DNA of 64,000 bases from Vibrio sp. HB236076 (lineage in GTDB: Bacteria; Pseudomonadota; Gammaproteobacteria; Enterobacterales; Vibrionaceae), in assembly GCF_040957575.1 (NCBI RefSeq), contig NZ_CP162601.1, forward strand, positions 62,001 through 126,000. The letters are read 5' to 3'. The translations under genes were made by a program, and so were the position numbers. Shown in pieces: positions 38,071-48,503 of this stretch. How positions within the stretch are numbered: position 1 is the stretch's first letter; every line of letters begins with the position of its first letter. The notes under the pieces are model-generated. The model was not told where the DNA came from and searched no databases. It saw only the letters and a list, made by a program, of their open reading frames with translations.

Positions 38071-39072
38071 TTAACGTTTGGCTGCCATCGCTTTGAGCTC
38101 TGCCTTCTCTGAGTCAGAGAGGTAAGCCATTTCTAGGCCGTTGATTTGCGCTTGGCGAATTTGTTCTTGACTCAAACCAGCCGCCGGGGCCGCAACTTCA
38201 AACTCATAAGGTAGCTCAATACCTTCTACCGCAGGGTCGTCGGTGTTAATGCATGCCATGATACCGTGCTCTAAGAAGGTCTTGAGCGGGTGAGTGGCTA
38301 AGCTTTCTACCGTACTGGTTTGAATATTAGAAGTGAGGCAAGACTCAATACCAATACGGTTGTTGGCGAGATAATCCATTAACTCAGGGTCGTGAATCGC
38401 TTTGACGCCATGGCCGATACGAGTGGCACCGAGCTCGCGAATGGCTTGCCACATACTCTCTGGTCCAGCGGCTTCACCGGCGTGAATCGTCACCGGAAGA
38501 TCCGCACGGCGTACTTGTTGGAAGTGAGAGACAAACTGTTGGCCGGGTTGGCCGAGCTCATCTCCAGCCAGATCAATGGCCGCGATGTGCTGTTTTTGAC
38601 TCAGGATGGCGTCGAGCTCTTGCTGACAGGCCTGACTACCAAAAGTACGACTCATGATGCCTATTAAGTTAGTTTTTACACCAAAATCACGACTGCCGGC
38701 AGCGACGCCATCAATGACGGCTTCAACGACGCCTTGTAATGGCAACTGGTGTTTCATCGCCATGTAGTAAGGAGAAAAGCGCAGTTCGGCGTAGTCAATA
38801 CGGGCATTGAGTGCATCTTGTACGTTTTCGTAAGCGATGCGTCGGCAGGCGTCTAAGTCACCGAGCACGGCGACTCCCCAATCTAACTTGGAGAGAAAGG
38901 CAACCAAAGAAGGCTGGTTTTCGACCACTTGTACATGAGGCGTTAAAGTGTCGATATCATGGCCAGGGAGGTTAATACCAAATTGTTGTCCAAGCTCTAG
39001 TATGGTTTGAGTACGAATATTACCATCGAGGTGACGGTGGATATCGGTAATCGGTAACTGTGTAGTAATCAT
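38071..39072 (-). CDS. add: Adenosine deaminase
   Basis: Zinc enzyme that deaminates adenosine and deoxyadenosine to (deoxy)inosine for purine salvage. It has 333 residues. Metal and active-site motifs are [10 protein letters not shown] (HxH), [10 protein letters not shown] (His, Glu), RIGHGV (His), and NTDDPAVEG (two Asp). The ATG at 39072 gives [17 protein letters not shown], the usual beginning. It is a single gene, convergent with hemN. Confidence 0.96.
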   Translation of the reverse strand: MITTQLPITDIHRHLDGNIRTQTILELGQQFGINLPGHDIDTLTPHVQVVENQPSLVAFLSKLDWGVAVLGDLDACRRIAYENVQDALNARIDYAELRFSPYYMAMKHQLPLQGVVEAVIDGVAAGSRDFGVKTNLIGIMSRTFGSQACQQELDAILSQKQHIAAIDLAGDELGQPGQQFVSHFQQVRRADLPVTIHAGEAAGPESMWQAIRELGATRIGHGVKAIHDPELMDYLANNRIGIESCLTSNIQTSTVESLATHPLKTFLEHGIMACINTDDPAVEGIELPYEFEVAAPAAGLSQEQIRQAQINGLEMAYLSDSEKAELKAMAAKR

Positions 39073-39192
39073 GATTAATATCTCAACAAAGACTTTTACA
39101 GAGCCTAAACAAATGTCACTAAAGATGCAATGACACCGGATTGAATATCGCCGCTTTGTCGGTGATTAATCGGCGATATTTTGTGTTTTTAA

Positions 39193-40596
39193 TCAATATA
39201 ACTCTTTGAGCTTTCTTGTTAATGTATTGCGCCCCCAGCCTAAAACTTTTGCCGCCTCTTGCTTGTGCCCATTGGTGTGATCAAGCGCGGCTTCTAGCAA
39301 TATGCGCTCAAACTCAGGCAGTGCGTAAGAGAGGATGTCTTGTTGACCTGAATTGAGAGATTGTTTGGCCCAACTGGCGAGATGAGACTGCCAAGATTGT
39401 TCACCACTGACTGTATCAACCTTTTGTTCATTGAGTAGTTCACTCGGTAAATCACTCGGTAAGACTTCACTGCCACTGGCCATGACCGTTAACCAACGAC
39501 ACATGTTCTCTAGTTGTCTCACATTCCCCGGCCAATTGAGGCGATTTAAAATTTCCAGCGTATTCGAGTGCAAGGTTTTTACCTCAACACCAAGTTCATC
39601 CGCTGCTTTGACTAAAAAGTGCTGAGTCAGTTTTTCTACGTCTTGTTTGCGCTCTCGCAAGGCGGGGATTTGAATGCGAATGACATTGAGTCGATGAAAT
39701 AAATCCTCGCGAAAATCGCCTTGGTGGACCAACTTCTCTAGGTTTTGATGCGTTGCGGCGACAATGCGAACGTCAACGCTAATCGGAGAATGACCACCGA
39801 CGCGATAAAATTGACCATCGGCGAGCACGCGCAATAGTCGCGTTTGAATATCGAGGGGCATATCGCCGATTTCATCGAGGAATAACGTGCCGCCATTGGC
39901 TTGTTCGAAGCGGCCTTGACGTACGTTTTGCGCACCAGTAAATGCGCCTTTTTCGTGGCCAAATAGCTCAGATTCAATTAAATCTTTTGGGATCGCAGCC
40001 ATATTGAGCGCAATAAAAGGTTGACTGGCACGAGGGCTATGACGGTGTAAAGCGTGAGCAACGAGTTCTTTACCTGTCCCTGATTCGCCATTGATTAACA
40101 CCGATATGGAAGAGCGCGACAAGCGGCCGATAGCGCGAAATACTTCTTGCATGGCCGGGGCTTCACCAATGATTTCTGGGGTTTGTGTCGGGGTGACATC
40201 GTGATCGGTTTGCCCGCGGCGCTGCTCATGACTGTGGGAGACGGCGCGCTCAACGAGGGCTAAGGCTTCATCAATATCAAAGGGTTTAGGCAAGTACTCA
40301 AAGGCCCCTTTTTGATAAGCGTTAACCGCCGCGTCAAGATCGGAGTGGGCGGTCATGATAATCACGGGTAACTCAGGGCATTGTTCATGTACTTTGCGCA
40401 GCAGCTCAATACCATCAATCCCTGGCATGCGAATGTCTGAAACCAAGACGTCAGGAGTTTCTCTTTCCAGCATCATTAAAACGCTTTCTCCGTCGGCGAA
40501 GGTTTCGCATTTTATGTCGGCGGAGGAGAGCGTCTTCTCCATAACCCATCGAATTGAGCTGTCGTCATCGACGACCCAAACATATCCTTTACTCAT
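39193..40596 (-). CDS. glnG: Nitrogen regulation response regulator NtrC
   Basis: Sigma-54 activator for nitrogen limitation genes, 467 residues. The receiver domain has the phospho-acceptor Asp54 (LVSDIRMPGIDG). The AAA+ domain has Walker A GESGTGKE (about 170-177) and the sigma-54 contact loop GAFTGA (about 217-222). The C-terminal Fis-type helix-turn-helix (about 430-467) ends KVLGWGRNTLTRKLKELY. It lies 40 bases downstream of glnL and would be phosphorylated by it. Confidence 0.97.
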   Translation of the reverse strand: MSKGYVWVVDDDSSIRWVMEKTLSSADIKCETFADGESVLMMLERETPDVLVSDIRMPGIDGIELLRKVHEQCPELPVIIMTAHSDLDAAVNAYQKGAFEYLPKPFDIDEALALVERAVSHSHEQRRGQTDHDVTPTQTPEIIGEAPAMQEVFRAIGRLSRSSISVLINGESGTGKELVAHALHRHSPRASQPFIALNMAAIPKDLIESELFGHEKGAFTGAQNVRQGRFEQANGGTLFLDEIGDMPLDIQTRLLRVLADGQFYRVGGHSPISVDVRIVAATHQNLEKLVHQGDFREDLFHRLNVIRIQIPALRERKQDVEKLTQHFLVKAADELGVEVKTLHSNTLEILNRLNWPGNVRQLENMCRWLTVMASGSEVLPSDLPSELLNEQKVDTVSGEQSWQSHLASWAKQSLNSGQQDILSYALPEFERILLEAALDHTNGHKQEAAKVLGWGRNTLTRKLKELY

Positions 40597-40636
40597 GTGT
40601 TAATCCTTGCCTGCGATGAGTCTTGACTGTCATGAC

Positions 40637-41686
40637 TCATTTAATCGGTAAATAAATAGTGAAATTGGTGTAGCCTGGCCAACTTTCTACATCGATTTTT
40701 CCGTGGTGTTGATCGATGAGGTTTTGTGAAATAGACAGACCTAACCCGGTCCCGCCCTCGCGGCCACTGACCATGGGATAAAATAACGTGTCGATCAAAT
40801 TACTTGGAATACCCGGGCCATTGTCGATAATTTCAATGCGCGCGGCCAATTTATGACGCTTGCCGTGTATATTCGCTTGGTGAGCGGTACGGGTGCGCAT
40901 AATGATATGGCCATTGGGCTGCTTGGATAAAATTTGCCCGGCGTTACTGGTGATATTGAGTAATGCTTGTTCAATTTGATCGTGATCCATATAAATATCC
41001 GGTAAGCTCGGATCGTAATCGCGTTCGATTGTGAGACTGTGCTGGCAATCGAGCTCGACCAATTGACGTACCTTTTCTAATACTTGGTGAACGTTGGCCC
41101 GTTGTTTTTTTCCTGGCTTTTGCGGACCTAATAAGCGGTCAACTAAGGCCCTTAAGCGGTCCGCTTGTTCAATAATAATATGGGTGTACTCGGTCAATTC
41201 TGGATCGGGTAGCGTTTTTTCCAGTAATTGAGCCGCTCCGCGCAAACCACCGAGTGGGTTTTTGATTTCGTGGGCTAGGCCTCTAACCAATAACTTCGCC
41301 GCTTGTTGCTGAGCATGTTGATTTAATTCTTGAGTTAAGCGTCGTTGTTGATCGATCTTTCGCACTTCGACCAAAAGGGACAATTCTTGTTCCCATACCA
41401 TAGGGCTCACGGTAACCTCGAGCAAAAGGGGCTTGCCATCAACGACAAACGTGACATCGCTATCGGTAATACTTTGTCCGCTTTGTAACGGCTGTGATAG
41501 TAGGGCAAGATCCATCGAGGCGTGTTGTACCATTTGGGATAAGGGTTGGCCGACAATGCGTTTTGCGCTTTGAGAAAACAGCTGTTCTGCCGATGGGTTA
41601 GCAAAACGGACGAACAGGGTGTCATCGAGGATTAAACAAGCTGTGACCATGTTGTCTAAAATTGCATTGGCTTTTATATCCACCAT
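40637..41686 (-). CDS. glnL: Nitrogen regulation sensor kinase/phosphatase NtrB
   Basis: Cytoplasmic histidine kinase that phosphorylates NtrC when PII signals low nitrogen. From the ATG at 41686 (AAGGA upstream) it has 349 residues: a PAS domain (about 5-110), the phospho-acceptor His139 in VRGLAHEIKNPLGG, and the ATPase domain with NITSNAGQ, DNGPGIP and GREGGTGLGLSI. The start seven codons downstream of the first ATG matches the E. coli numbering of the histidine. It is followed directly by glnG. Confidence 0.96.
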   Translation of the reverse strand: MVDIKANAILDNMVTACLILDDTLFVRFANPSAEQLFSQSAKRIVGQPLSQMVQHASMDLALLSQPLQSGQSITDSDVTFVVDGKPLLLEVTVSPMVWEQELSLLVEVRKIDQQRRLTQELNQHAQQQAAKLLVRGLAHEIKNPLGGLRGAAQLLEKTLPDPELTEYTHIIIEQADRLRALVDRLLGPQKPGKKQRANVHQVLEKVRQLVELDCQHSLTIERDYDPSLPDIYMDHDQIEQALLNITSNAGQILSKQPNGHIIMRTRTAHQANIHGKRHKLAARIEIIDNGPGIPSNLIDTLFYPMVSGREGGTGLGLSISQNLIDQHHGKIDVESWPGYTNFTIYLPIK

Positions 41687-41719
41687 TTTTGTCCTTCCGT
41701 CTACCAATATTGGTGCTAA

Positions 41720-41734
41720 GCACCATTTTAGTGC
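41720..41734. promoter_or_regulatory. NtrC-like site upstream of glnL
   Basis: GCACCATTTTAGTGC fits the NtrC consensus (GCAC-N7-GTGC). It is about 35 bases before the glnL start, where NtrC is known to repress in E. coli. A weaker AGTGCTATTTTGCGCACCA-like site lies near 41800-41820. Confidence 0.6.
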
Positions 41735-41925
41735 ATTTCACATACCATTGAACAGAGCGACATTAAGGCGTTATGAGCGATATTGACTCTTCTGGCCTGA
41801 AATGGTGCGCAAAATAGCACTAAAACGACTCGTTTATGGATTATGCACCTTTATAGGGATAATACTCCCAATAGACAATGCAATAAGCTTGCCGATTAAG
41901 GTGGCGAACGAAGAGAAAATAGCAA

Positions 41926-41956
41926 TAAAAAAACCCGCAGCAAGTGCGGGTTTTTG
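41926..41956 (-). terminator. Terminator of glnA
   Basis: On the minus strand, AACCCGCAC / TGCGGGTT with a TTGC loop and a T run follows the glnA stop codon at once. It separates glnA from glnL-glnG, although partial read-through would be usual. Confidence 0.85.
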
Positions 41957-41973
41957 TTAGCTTAATCAATAAA

Positions 41974-43383
41974 TTAAACTGAGTAGTAAAGCTCGAACTC
42001 AACTGGGTGAGTCGTCATGTTAATGCGCTCTACGTCGGCTGATTTTAGCGTAATGTATGAATCGATGAAGTCATCAGAGAATACACCACCTGCAGTGAGG
42101 AACTCACGGTCTGCATCAAGAGCGGCCAATGCTTCTTGTAGAGACTCAGCGACTTTTGGAATCTCAGCCGCTTCTTCTGCAGGAAGATCGTACAAGTCTT
42201 TGTCCATCGCTTCTCCTGGGTGGATCTTGTTCTTGATACCGTCAAGACCTGCCATCAGTAGCGCTGCAAAACCTAGGTATGGGTTCGCTGTTGGATCGGG
42301 GAAGCGTACTTCGATACGACGTGCTTTCGGGCTAGAAACCACAGGGATACGAATCGATGCAGAACGGTTACGCGCTGAGTAAGCTAGCATAACTGGTGCT
42401 TCGAAACCCGGTACTAGACGCTTGTAAGAGTTAGTTGATGCGTTTGCAAATGCGTTGATTGCACGTGCGTGTTTGATGATACCACCAATGTAGTACAATG
42501 CAGTTTCAGAAAGACCGCCGTATTTGTCGCCTGCGAACAAGTTGACACCGTCTTTTGAAAGCGATTGGTGAACGTGCATACCAGAACCGTTGTCGCCAAC
42601 CAGTGGTTTAGGCATGAAGGTAGCCGTTTTACCGAAGGCGTGTGCTACGTTGTGAACGACGTATTTGTAGATTTGGATTTCGTCAGCTTTGTTAGTCAAC
42701 GTGTTGAAACGACATGCGATTTCGTTTTGACCAGCCGTTGCAACTTCATGGTGGTGTGCTTCGACAACGAGACCCATCTCTTCCATGATCAAACACATTG
42801 CAGAACGGATGTCCTGTGATGAATCAACCGGTGCGACTGGGAAGTAACCCCCTTTGACACCTGGACGGTGGCCTTTGTTGCCGCCTTCGTAGTCAGTGTC
42901 TGAGTTCCAGCACGCTTCGATATCGTCAATCTTGTAAGAGGAGCCAGACATGTCGGTCTTAAATTTTACGTCGTCGAACAAGAAGAATTCTGGTTCTGGA
43001 CCAACAAGTACGGTATCGGCAATGCCTGTTGAACGCATGTATTCTTCAGCGCGTTGAGCAATAGAGCGAGGATCGCGATCGTAGCCTTGCATCGTTGCTG
43101 GCTCAAGAACATCACAACGAACGTTAAGCGTTGCATCTTCAGTAAATGGGTCAAGTACTGCGCTCGTTGCGTCTGGCATTAACACCATGTCAGATTCATT
43201 GATCCCTTTCCAACCTGCAACAGAAGAACCGTCGAACATTTTACCTTCTTCAAAGAAGTCGGCGTCGATTTGGTGAGCAGGAATAGAAACGTGTTGTTCT
43301 TTACCTTTAGTGTCGGTGAAACGTAGGTCGACAAATTTTACTTCGTTTTCTTGGATCAGCGATAGCACATTTTCTACTGACAT
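41974..43383 (-). CDS. glnA: Glutamine synthetase type I
   Basis: Assimilates ammonium by making glutamine from glutamate and ATP, in a dodecamer. It has 469 residues, as in E. coli. Visible features are the N-terminal [15 protein letters not shown], the metal-site [10 protein letters not shown] and [11 protein letters not shown], the ATP-binding [10 protein letters not shown] and the adenylylation loop MDKDLYDLP (Tyr about 398). The protein is therefore probably controlled by GlnE. A sigma-54 promoter and NtrC-type sites lie upstream. Confidence 0.98.
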   Translation of the reverse strand: MSVENVLSLIQENEVKFVDLRFTDTKGKEQHVSIPAHQIDADFFEEGKMFDGSSVAGWKGINESDMVLMPDATSAVLDPFTEDATLNVRCDVLEPATMQGYDRDPRSIAQRAEEYMRSTGIADTVLVGPEPEFFLFDDVKFKTDMSGSSYKIDDIEACWNSDTDYEGGNKGHRPGVKGGYFPVAPVDSSQDIRSAMCLIMEEMGLVVEAHHHEVATAGQNEIACRFNTLTNKADEIQIYKYVVHNVAHAFGKTATFMPKPLVGDNGSGMHVHQSLSKDGVNLFAGDKYGGLSETALYYIGGIIKHARAINAFANASTNSYKRLVPGFEAPVMLAYSARNRSASIRIPVVSSPKARRIEVRFPDPTANPYLGFAALLMAGLDGIKNKIHPGEAMDKDLYDLPAEEAAEIPKVAESLQEALAALDADREFLTAGGVFSDDFIDSYITLKSADVERINMTTHPVEFELYYSV

Positions 43384-43486
43384 CTTGGATAACCTCCGGT
43401 GTTATTAAAGCGGTTTTTCAGCGAGATTCGCTTGAATCTGGCATTGATTAATTTTTATGAGTGATTAATCGATACTGATTCTGGTG

Positions 43487-43504
43487 TAGCTAAAACCATG
43501 CCAA
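43487..43504 (-). promoter_or_regulatory. Sigma-54 promoter of glnA
   Basis: Read on the minus strand, TTGGCATGGTTTTAGCT has GG and GC separated by exactly 10 bases, the -24/-12 pattern of sigma-54 promoters. It is about 105 bases upstream of the glnA start. Confidence 0.75.
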
Positions 43505-43553
43505 AAAAATATTCCTTTGTAAAACAAATATTTATCATATTCACTTGCTGTTG

Positions 43554-43632
43554 TGGTGCAACGCTTTGCACCATGATGATCTCACTGTGCACCAAATTGG
43601 AGCTTTGGCCTGTTTAATGCACCATTATGTGC
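43554..43632. promoter_or_regulatory. Cluster of NtrC-like sites upstream of glnA
   Basis: Three dyads lie 50-145 bases upstream of the sigma-54 promoter. They are TGGTGCAACGCTTTGCACCA (43554-43573, a perfect 8-base inverted repeat), GCACCAAATTGGAGC (43589-43603) and TGCACCATTATGTGCA (43619-43634). The second and third are close to the NtrC consensus, and the first has a different internal spacing. A fixed enhancer position like this is typical of glnA. Confidence 0.65.
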
Positions 43633-44018
43633 ACAATATTGATACAAAGTGATTGACTCATTGAGCCGTGAATGTTCGGGTTTGTCAATTGGTCACAGTA
43701 AAGATGAATTTTTTGTGTTGCCGCGAAAAAAACGACTAAGTTCCAATGAAACAAGATGTTGACTTCTTATTCCGGGAAATTGCTTTTTCATCTATCCAAA
43801 GAAAGAATTATAACCTTGTGATCCAGTTGGCGTTTTTTATGCTCTTTTGGCGATGAATTCGTCAATGAGAAAGGGGTCATGTGGCTTTTCTCGTTAAATA
43901 AGTCACATATTTCTGGGTTTTTTGCGGAAATCTGGTACATTATTGCCGTTTTTTAAACCATATAAGCGCCGCGATAAAATCAATCTGCGACGCTTCTTTA
44001 ATGAGTGAAATACAATCC

Positions 44019-45848
44019 ATGACCACTTCACAGATTGATAAATTGAGAAATATCGCCATCATCGCGCACGTTGACCATGGCAAAACTACCTTGGTAGACA
44101 AATTGCTTCAGCAGTCAGGGACTTTGCAGTCTCGCGGTGAGGTTGAAGAGCGAGTCATGGACTCGAACGATATTGAAAAAGAACGCGGCATTACCATCTT
44201 GGCAAAAAATACCGCAATTAACTGGAATGACTACCGCATCAATATCGTCGACACTCCTGGACACGCCGACTTCGGTGGCGAAGTAGAACGTATCATGTCG
44301 ATGGTCGATTGTGTTCTGTTGATTGTCGATGCGGTTGATGGCCCGATGCCACAAACGCGTTTCGTTACTCAAAAGGCATTTGCCCACGGCCTTAAGCCAA
44401 TTGTTGTTATCAATAAGATCGACCGTCCTGGCGCTCGTCCGGATTGGGTGATGGATCAAGTTTTTGACTTGTTTGACAACCTAGGTGCCTCTGACGAACA
44501 GTTGGACTTCCAAGTTATTTACGCATCCGCACTTAATGGTTGGGCGTCGATGGAAGAAGGCGAAGAAGGCAGCGATATGGAGCCGTTATTCCAAGCGATC
44601 GTTGACAACGTTGACTCGCCAAATGTGGACCTTGATGGCCCGTTGCAAATGCAAATCTCTCAGCTCGACTACAGCTCATACGTTGGTGTTATCGGTGTTG
44701 GCCGTGTTACCCGTGGTCGCGTTAAGCCAAACCAAATGGTAACGGTTGTCGGCGCGGATGGTAAAACTCGCAATGGTAAAGTGGGCACTGTTTTGGGTTA
44801 CCTCGGTCTTGAGCGTCACGAAGTTGACGCGGCAACGGCAGGTGACATCATCGCGATTACCGGCTTGGGCGAGCTGAAAATTTCTGACACCATTTGTGAT
44901 CAAGGCAAGGTTGAAGCGTTGCCAGCGCTGTCTGTGGATGAGCCAACCGTGACGATGACTTTCCAGGTCAACACCTCTCCATTTGCAGGTAAAGAAGGTA
45001 AATATGTCACCTCGCGTAATATTCTTGAGCGCCTTGAGAAAGAATTGGTTCACAACGTTGCGTTGCGCGTAGAACAAACCGACGATCCTGATAAATTCCG
45101 CGTTTCTGGTCGTGGTGAGCTTCACTTGTCTATCTTGATTGAAAACATGCGTCGTGAAGGCTTTGAGCTTGCAGTTTCTCGCCCTGAAGTGATCATCAAA
45201 GAAGAGAACGGCCAGTTGATGGAACCGTTTGAAACGGTAACGATTGATGTTCTTGAAGAGCACCAAGGCGGTATCATGGAGAACATTGGTTTGCGTAAAG
45301 GCGAACTGAAAGATATGTCTCCAGATGGCAAAGGCCGTGTACGTATGGACTTTGTGATGCCTTCTCGTGGCTTGATTGGTTTCCAAACTGAGTTTATGAC
45401 ACTGACGTCGGGCTCTGGTCTTCTGTACCATACTTTCGATCACTATGGCCCTCACAAAGGCGGTGAAATTGGCCAACGCGTCAATGGCGTATTGATTTCG
45501 AATGCAACGGGTAAAGCGCTGACTTACGCTCTGTTTAACTTACAAGAGCGTGGCCGTTTGTTTACTGAACACGCTGATGAAGTGTACGAAGGTCAGGTTA
45601 TTGGTATTCACAACCGTTCAAACGACCTAACAGTGAACTGTCTTAAAGGTAAGCAGTTAACCAACGTTCGTGCGTCTGGTACTGATGATGCACAGGTTCT
45701 TACGCCGGCGATTAAGTACACGCTGGAGCAAGCGCTTGAGTTTATCGATGATGATGAATTAGTTGAAGTAACCCCTGAGAACATCCGTATTCGCAAACGT
45801 TTCTTGACAGAAAATGATCGTAAACGCGCTTCTCGCGGTGGAAAATAA
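44019..45848 (+). CDS. typA: Ribosome-binding GTPase TypA/BipA
   Basis: Translational GTPase involved in stress adaptation and 50S assembly at low temperature. From the ATG at 44019 it has 609 residues, the usual Vibrio length, starting [20 protein letters not shown]; an ATG at 44001 is possible. G motifs are [21 protein letters not shown] and INKIDRPGA. The EF-G-like domains and the C-terminal BipA-specific domain ([16 protein letters not shown]) are complete. It is divergent from glnA, with a gap of about 635 bases holding the glnA control region and the typA promoter region (possible -10 TACATTAT near 43937). Confidence 0.96.
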   Translation: MTTSQIDKLRNIAIIAHVDHGKTTLVDKLLQQSGTLQSRGEVEERVMDSNDIEKERGITILAKNTAINWNDYRINIVDTPGHADFGGEVERIMSMVDCVLLIVDAVDGPMPQTRFVTQKAFAHGLKPIVVINKIDRPGARPDWVMDQVFDLFDNLGASDEQLDFQVIYASALNGWASMEEGEEGSDMEPLFQAIVDNVDSPNVDLDGPLQMQISQLDYSSYVGVIGVGRVTRGRVKPNQMVTVVGADGKTRNGKVGTVLGYLGLERHEVDAATAGDIIAITGLGELKISDTICDQGKVEALPALSVDEPTVTMTFQVNTSPFAGKEGKYVTSRNILERLEKELVHNVALRVEQTDDPDKFRVSGRGELHLSILIENMRREGFELAVSRPEVIIKEENGQLMEPFETVTIDVLEEHQGGIMENIGLRKGELKDMSPDGKGRVRMDFVMPSRGLIGFQTEFMTLTSGSGLLYHTFDHYGPHKGGEIGQRVNGVLISNATGKALTYALFNLQERGRLFTEHADEVYEGQVIGIHNRSNDLTVNCLKGKQLTNVRASGTDDAQVLTPAIKYTLEQALEFIDDDELVEVTPENIRIRKRFLTENDRKRASRGGK

Positions 45849-45893
45849 TCCGCTGATTGACCGATGGCTCTAAAGCCTAAGTTAATCGTTAAA

Positions 45894-45934
45894 TAAGCCC
45901 GCTCTCGAACGCTTCGAGGCGGGCTTATTTTTTC
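45894..45934 (+). terminator. Terminator of typA
   Basis: Stem AAGCCCGC / GCGGGCTT around a short loop with an inner TCGAA/TTCGA pair, followed by ATTTTTT, about 45 bases past the stop. Between it and yihY (45935-46145) I see no feature. Confidence 0.85.
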
Positions 45935-46145
45935 TCTCCTCTAACGCCTTTGGCCGATTCTTTATTCGGGCCATCGACTCGCTGTGGTCAGTTCAGTGAG
46001 TTTGATCGGTATCGATGACAAATTGGTATAAACGAAACTTACAGGACTAACTATTGCCGACAGCGCAACCGGCATGCAATGATAGGACGCAGTGATCAAT
46101 TTTAGGTACCGTTGAGAGGTGCCTTAATAGCGGTGGATAAGTTTT

Positions 46146-47096
46146 ATGTTTTCTAAGTTTAAGCTGGAGTCTTCTCAATTGAGTCAGCGGCGTCAAGTGG
46201 TGTGGCACTATACCCAATACTTATATCAACGAATCAGTCAGGATCGAATTAATGTCAACGCTGGCTACCTAGCGTACATTACCTTGCTTTCCCTGGTGCC
46301 ATTGTTAACCGTACTGATTTCTTTGATGTCCGCTTTTTCTGCTTTCGCGGACGTCAGTGAAGAGATCCAAGACTTTCTATTGACCAACTTATTACCGGCT
46401 GCTGGTGATAGCGTGCGCGACGTGCTGTACCAGTTCGTGAACAATACTGGGAAAATGTCAGCGGTTGGTGCGGTATTCCTGTTCATTACTTCCATTTCCT
46501 TGATCTCAAATATCGATAAGAGCTTAAATCATATTTGGCGAATCAAAACCAAGCGCCGTGCGGTGTTTTCTTTTTCTATGTACTGGATGGTGTTGACACT
46601 CGGGCCTGTATTGGTCGGTGCCAGTATCGCGGTGACGTCTTATATTACCTCTATTTCTCTCTCCCATGCTGAAACCTGGTCTTCAGCGATCACTGGGCTG
46701 TTAAAGTGGATTCCGTTGAGTTTTTCATTTTTGGCTTTTACCGGGCTCTACCTTTTAGTGCCGAACAAAAAAGTCTCGATTCGTCAGGCCATGCTAGGTG
46801 GGGTTGTGGCCGGGGTTTTGTTTGAGCTCAGCAAGCGCGGTTTTGTGCTTTATGTGGCGACCTTCCCCTCTTATCAGTTGATTTATGGCGCTTTGGCCGC
46901 GATTCCAATTTTGTTTGTGTGGGTTTATTTGTGTTGGATGATTGTCTTGTTTGGTGCAGAGGTCTCGGCCGCGCTGGGTGAGCGAGTTCAATGGCATCCC
47001 AAGTGGCAGAGTCAAGCAGACGTGGTAGACTCATCATCGCCGAAACAAGTCACACAGGAGTTAAATCGTGATAGCACTGATTCAGCGAGTAAGTGA
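46146..47096 (+). CDS. yihY: YihY/BrkB-family inner-membrane protein
   Basis: Integral membrane protein of 316 residues with about six helices. The family signature [20 protein letters not shown] (about 39-58) and [17 protein letters not shown] mark the YihY/BrkB group. Its cellular role is not established. The C-terminal tail (about 275-316) is hydrophilic and variable. It is followed by dtd with a 29-base overlap, so the two are translationally coupled. Confidence 0.93.
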   Translation: MFSKFKLESSQLSQRRQVVWHYTQYLYQRISQDRINVNAGYLAYITLLSLVPLLTVLISLMSAFSAFADVSEEIQDFLLTNLLPAAGDSVRDVLYQFVNNTGKMSAVGAVFLFITSISLISNIDKSLNHIWRIKTKRRAVFSFSMYWMVLTLGPVLVGASIAVTSYITSISLSHAETWSSAITGLLKWIPLSFSFLAFTGLYLLVPNKKVSIRQAMLGGVVAGVLFELSKRGFVLYVATFPSYQLIYGALAAIPILFVWVYLCWMIVLFGAEVSAALGERVQWHPKWQSQADVVDSSSPKQVTQELNRDSTDSASK

Positions 47097-47502
47097 AGCT
47101 CGCGTTGATGTTGAAGGGGAAACCGTTGGGCAGATTAAACAAGGGCTCTTGGTGTTGCTCGGTGTGGAGCAAGGGGATGATGAGGCCAAAGCCAAGCGCT
47201 TGATGGAGCGTGTCATCACCTATCGCGTCTTTAGTGATGAGAACGATAAAATGAATCTCAACGTGCAACAGGTCAATGGTGAGCTTTTAGTTGTGTCACA
47301 GTTTACCTTACCCGCCGATACGCGTAAGGGCACACGAGCTGGCTTTTCAAGAGGGGCTGACCCCAAACAAGCTCAGGCTCTATACGACTATTTTTCGGAT
47401 CTGGCCAGCGAACAGATTCACACCGAAAGAGGACGCTTTGCCGCGGATATGCAAGTGTCTTTGGTCAATGATGGTCCCGTTACTTTTTGGTTGCAAGTGT
47501 AA
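47068..47502 (+). CDS. dtd: D-aminoacyl-tRNA deacylase
   Basis: Removes D-amino acids wrongly attached to tRNA. It has 144 residues. The active-site motifs are [20 protein letters not shown] (SQF, about 77-79) and [11 protein letters not shown] (Gly-Pro near the C-terminus). The start is GTG at 47068 with CAGGAG seven bases upstream, inside the end of yihY. fabY begins 42 bases after its stop. Confidence 0.96.
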   Translation: MIALIQRVSEARVDVEGETVGQIKQGLLVLLGVEQGDDEAKAKRLMERVITYRVFSDENDKMNLNVQQVNGELLVVSQFTLPADTRKGTRAGFSRGADPKQAQALYDYFSDLASEQIHTERGRFAADMQVSLVNDGPVTFWLQV

Positions 47503-47544
47503 ACCGGGTGTATAGGCTCAAGATGGAATGAACTAGGGACAGTT

Positions 47545-48462
47545 ATGTTTAAATTAGTCACGCCTAAAACGGACAATCAGATCAGTAAGTATTTCCACTT
47601 CCGTTGGCAGATGTTAAGAGAACCTTGGTGTATGCCCGAAGGCTCAGAGCGCGATGAGTTTGATCCGATGAGCCATCACCGCATGATTGTCGACGGCCGC
47701 GGTCGTCCTATGGCGATCGGTCGTTTGTACATTACCCCAGATGAAGAAGGGCAAATCCGCTTTATGGCGGTAAAAAGCAATCGTCGTCACAAGGGACTGG
47801 GTTCTTTACTATTGGTGACGTTAGAGCAACTGGCTCGTCAAGAAGGCGCTAAGCGATTGGTGTGTAATGCCCGTGAAGATTCGATCGCCTTTTATGAAAA
47901 AAACGGCTTTGAGCGACGTGGTGAGCTCAGCGATGAGCGCGGCCCGGTGCGTCATCAGCAAATGGTTAAAGTTCTGCCTCTGTTTAAATCGGTCATGCGT
48001 CGCCCTGAGTGGTGCCAAGAGTTACAACAACGCTGGGAAGAGCAAATCCCCATTAGTGACAAAATGGGCATTAAAATCAATGAGTATACCGGGTATCAAT
48101 TTGAATGCCGCGCTCAGCTCAACCCCAATTTAAACCCTCATAATACCATGTTTGCCGGTTCGGCATTTACCTTGGCTACATTGACGGGCTGGGGAATGAC
48201 TTGGCTGTTACTCAAAGAGCGTGGTCTCTCTGGGGCGATCGTGTTGGCCGATAGCCATATCCGTTACCACAAGCCGGTGGAAGAGCTACCCGTTGCTAAG
48301 ACCTCGCTTGATGGCATGAGTGGTGATCTGGACCGTCTGGCCTCGGGCCGCAAAGCGCGGATCGTGATCAAGGTGACGATTTACAGTGGCGATGTTGAAG
48401 CGGTGCATTTTGTCGGTACTTATATGCTCTTGCCAGAGAGGGAAAGCTCCCGGTTAGGGTGA
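47545..48462 (+). CDS. fabY: YiiD/FabY-type GNAT-thioesterase fusion protein
   Basis: Two-domain protein of 305 residues. It has an N-terminal GNAT acetyltransferase domain (about 1-145, with MAVKSNRRHKGLGSLLL as the acetyl-CoA P-loop) and a C-terminal hot-dog YiiD_C domain (about 155-300, NLNPHNTMFAGSAFTLATL). E. coli YiiD was named FabY for an alternative fatty-acid-initiation role; the gene symbol follows that usage, and the activity is inferred. It is in the same direction as yihY-dtd and probably in one operon. Confidence 0.88.
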   Translation: MFKLVTPKTDNQISKYFHFRWQMLREPWCMPEGSERDEFDPMSHHRMIVDGRGRPMAIGRLYITPDEEGQIRFMAVKSNRRHKGLGSLLLVTLEQLARQEGAKRLVCNAREDSIAFYEKNGFERRGELSDERGPVRHQQMVKVLPLFKSVMRRPEWCQELQQRWEEQIPISDKMGIKINEYTGYQFECRAQLNPNLNPHNTMFAGSAFTLATLTGWGMTWLLLKERGLSGAIVLADSHIRYHKPVEELPVAKTSLDGMSGDLDRLASGRKARIVIKVTIYSGDVEAVHFVGTYMLLPERESSRLG

Positions 48463-48503
48463 CCACGACCTCTTTTCATCGCCAGTAAAGCGCGACGACG
48501 ACG

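Noticed and set aside
44676..45476. Reverse-strand open frame of 266 codons within typA
   Set aside because: It is a shadow of typA codon bias; the translation has no recognisable domain.
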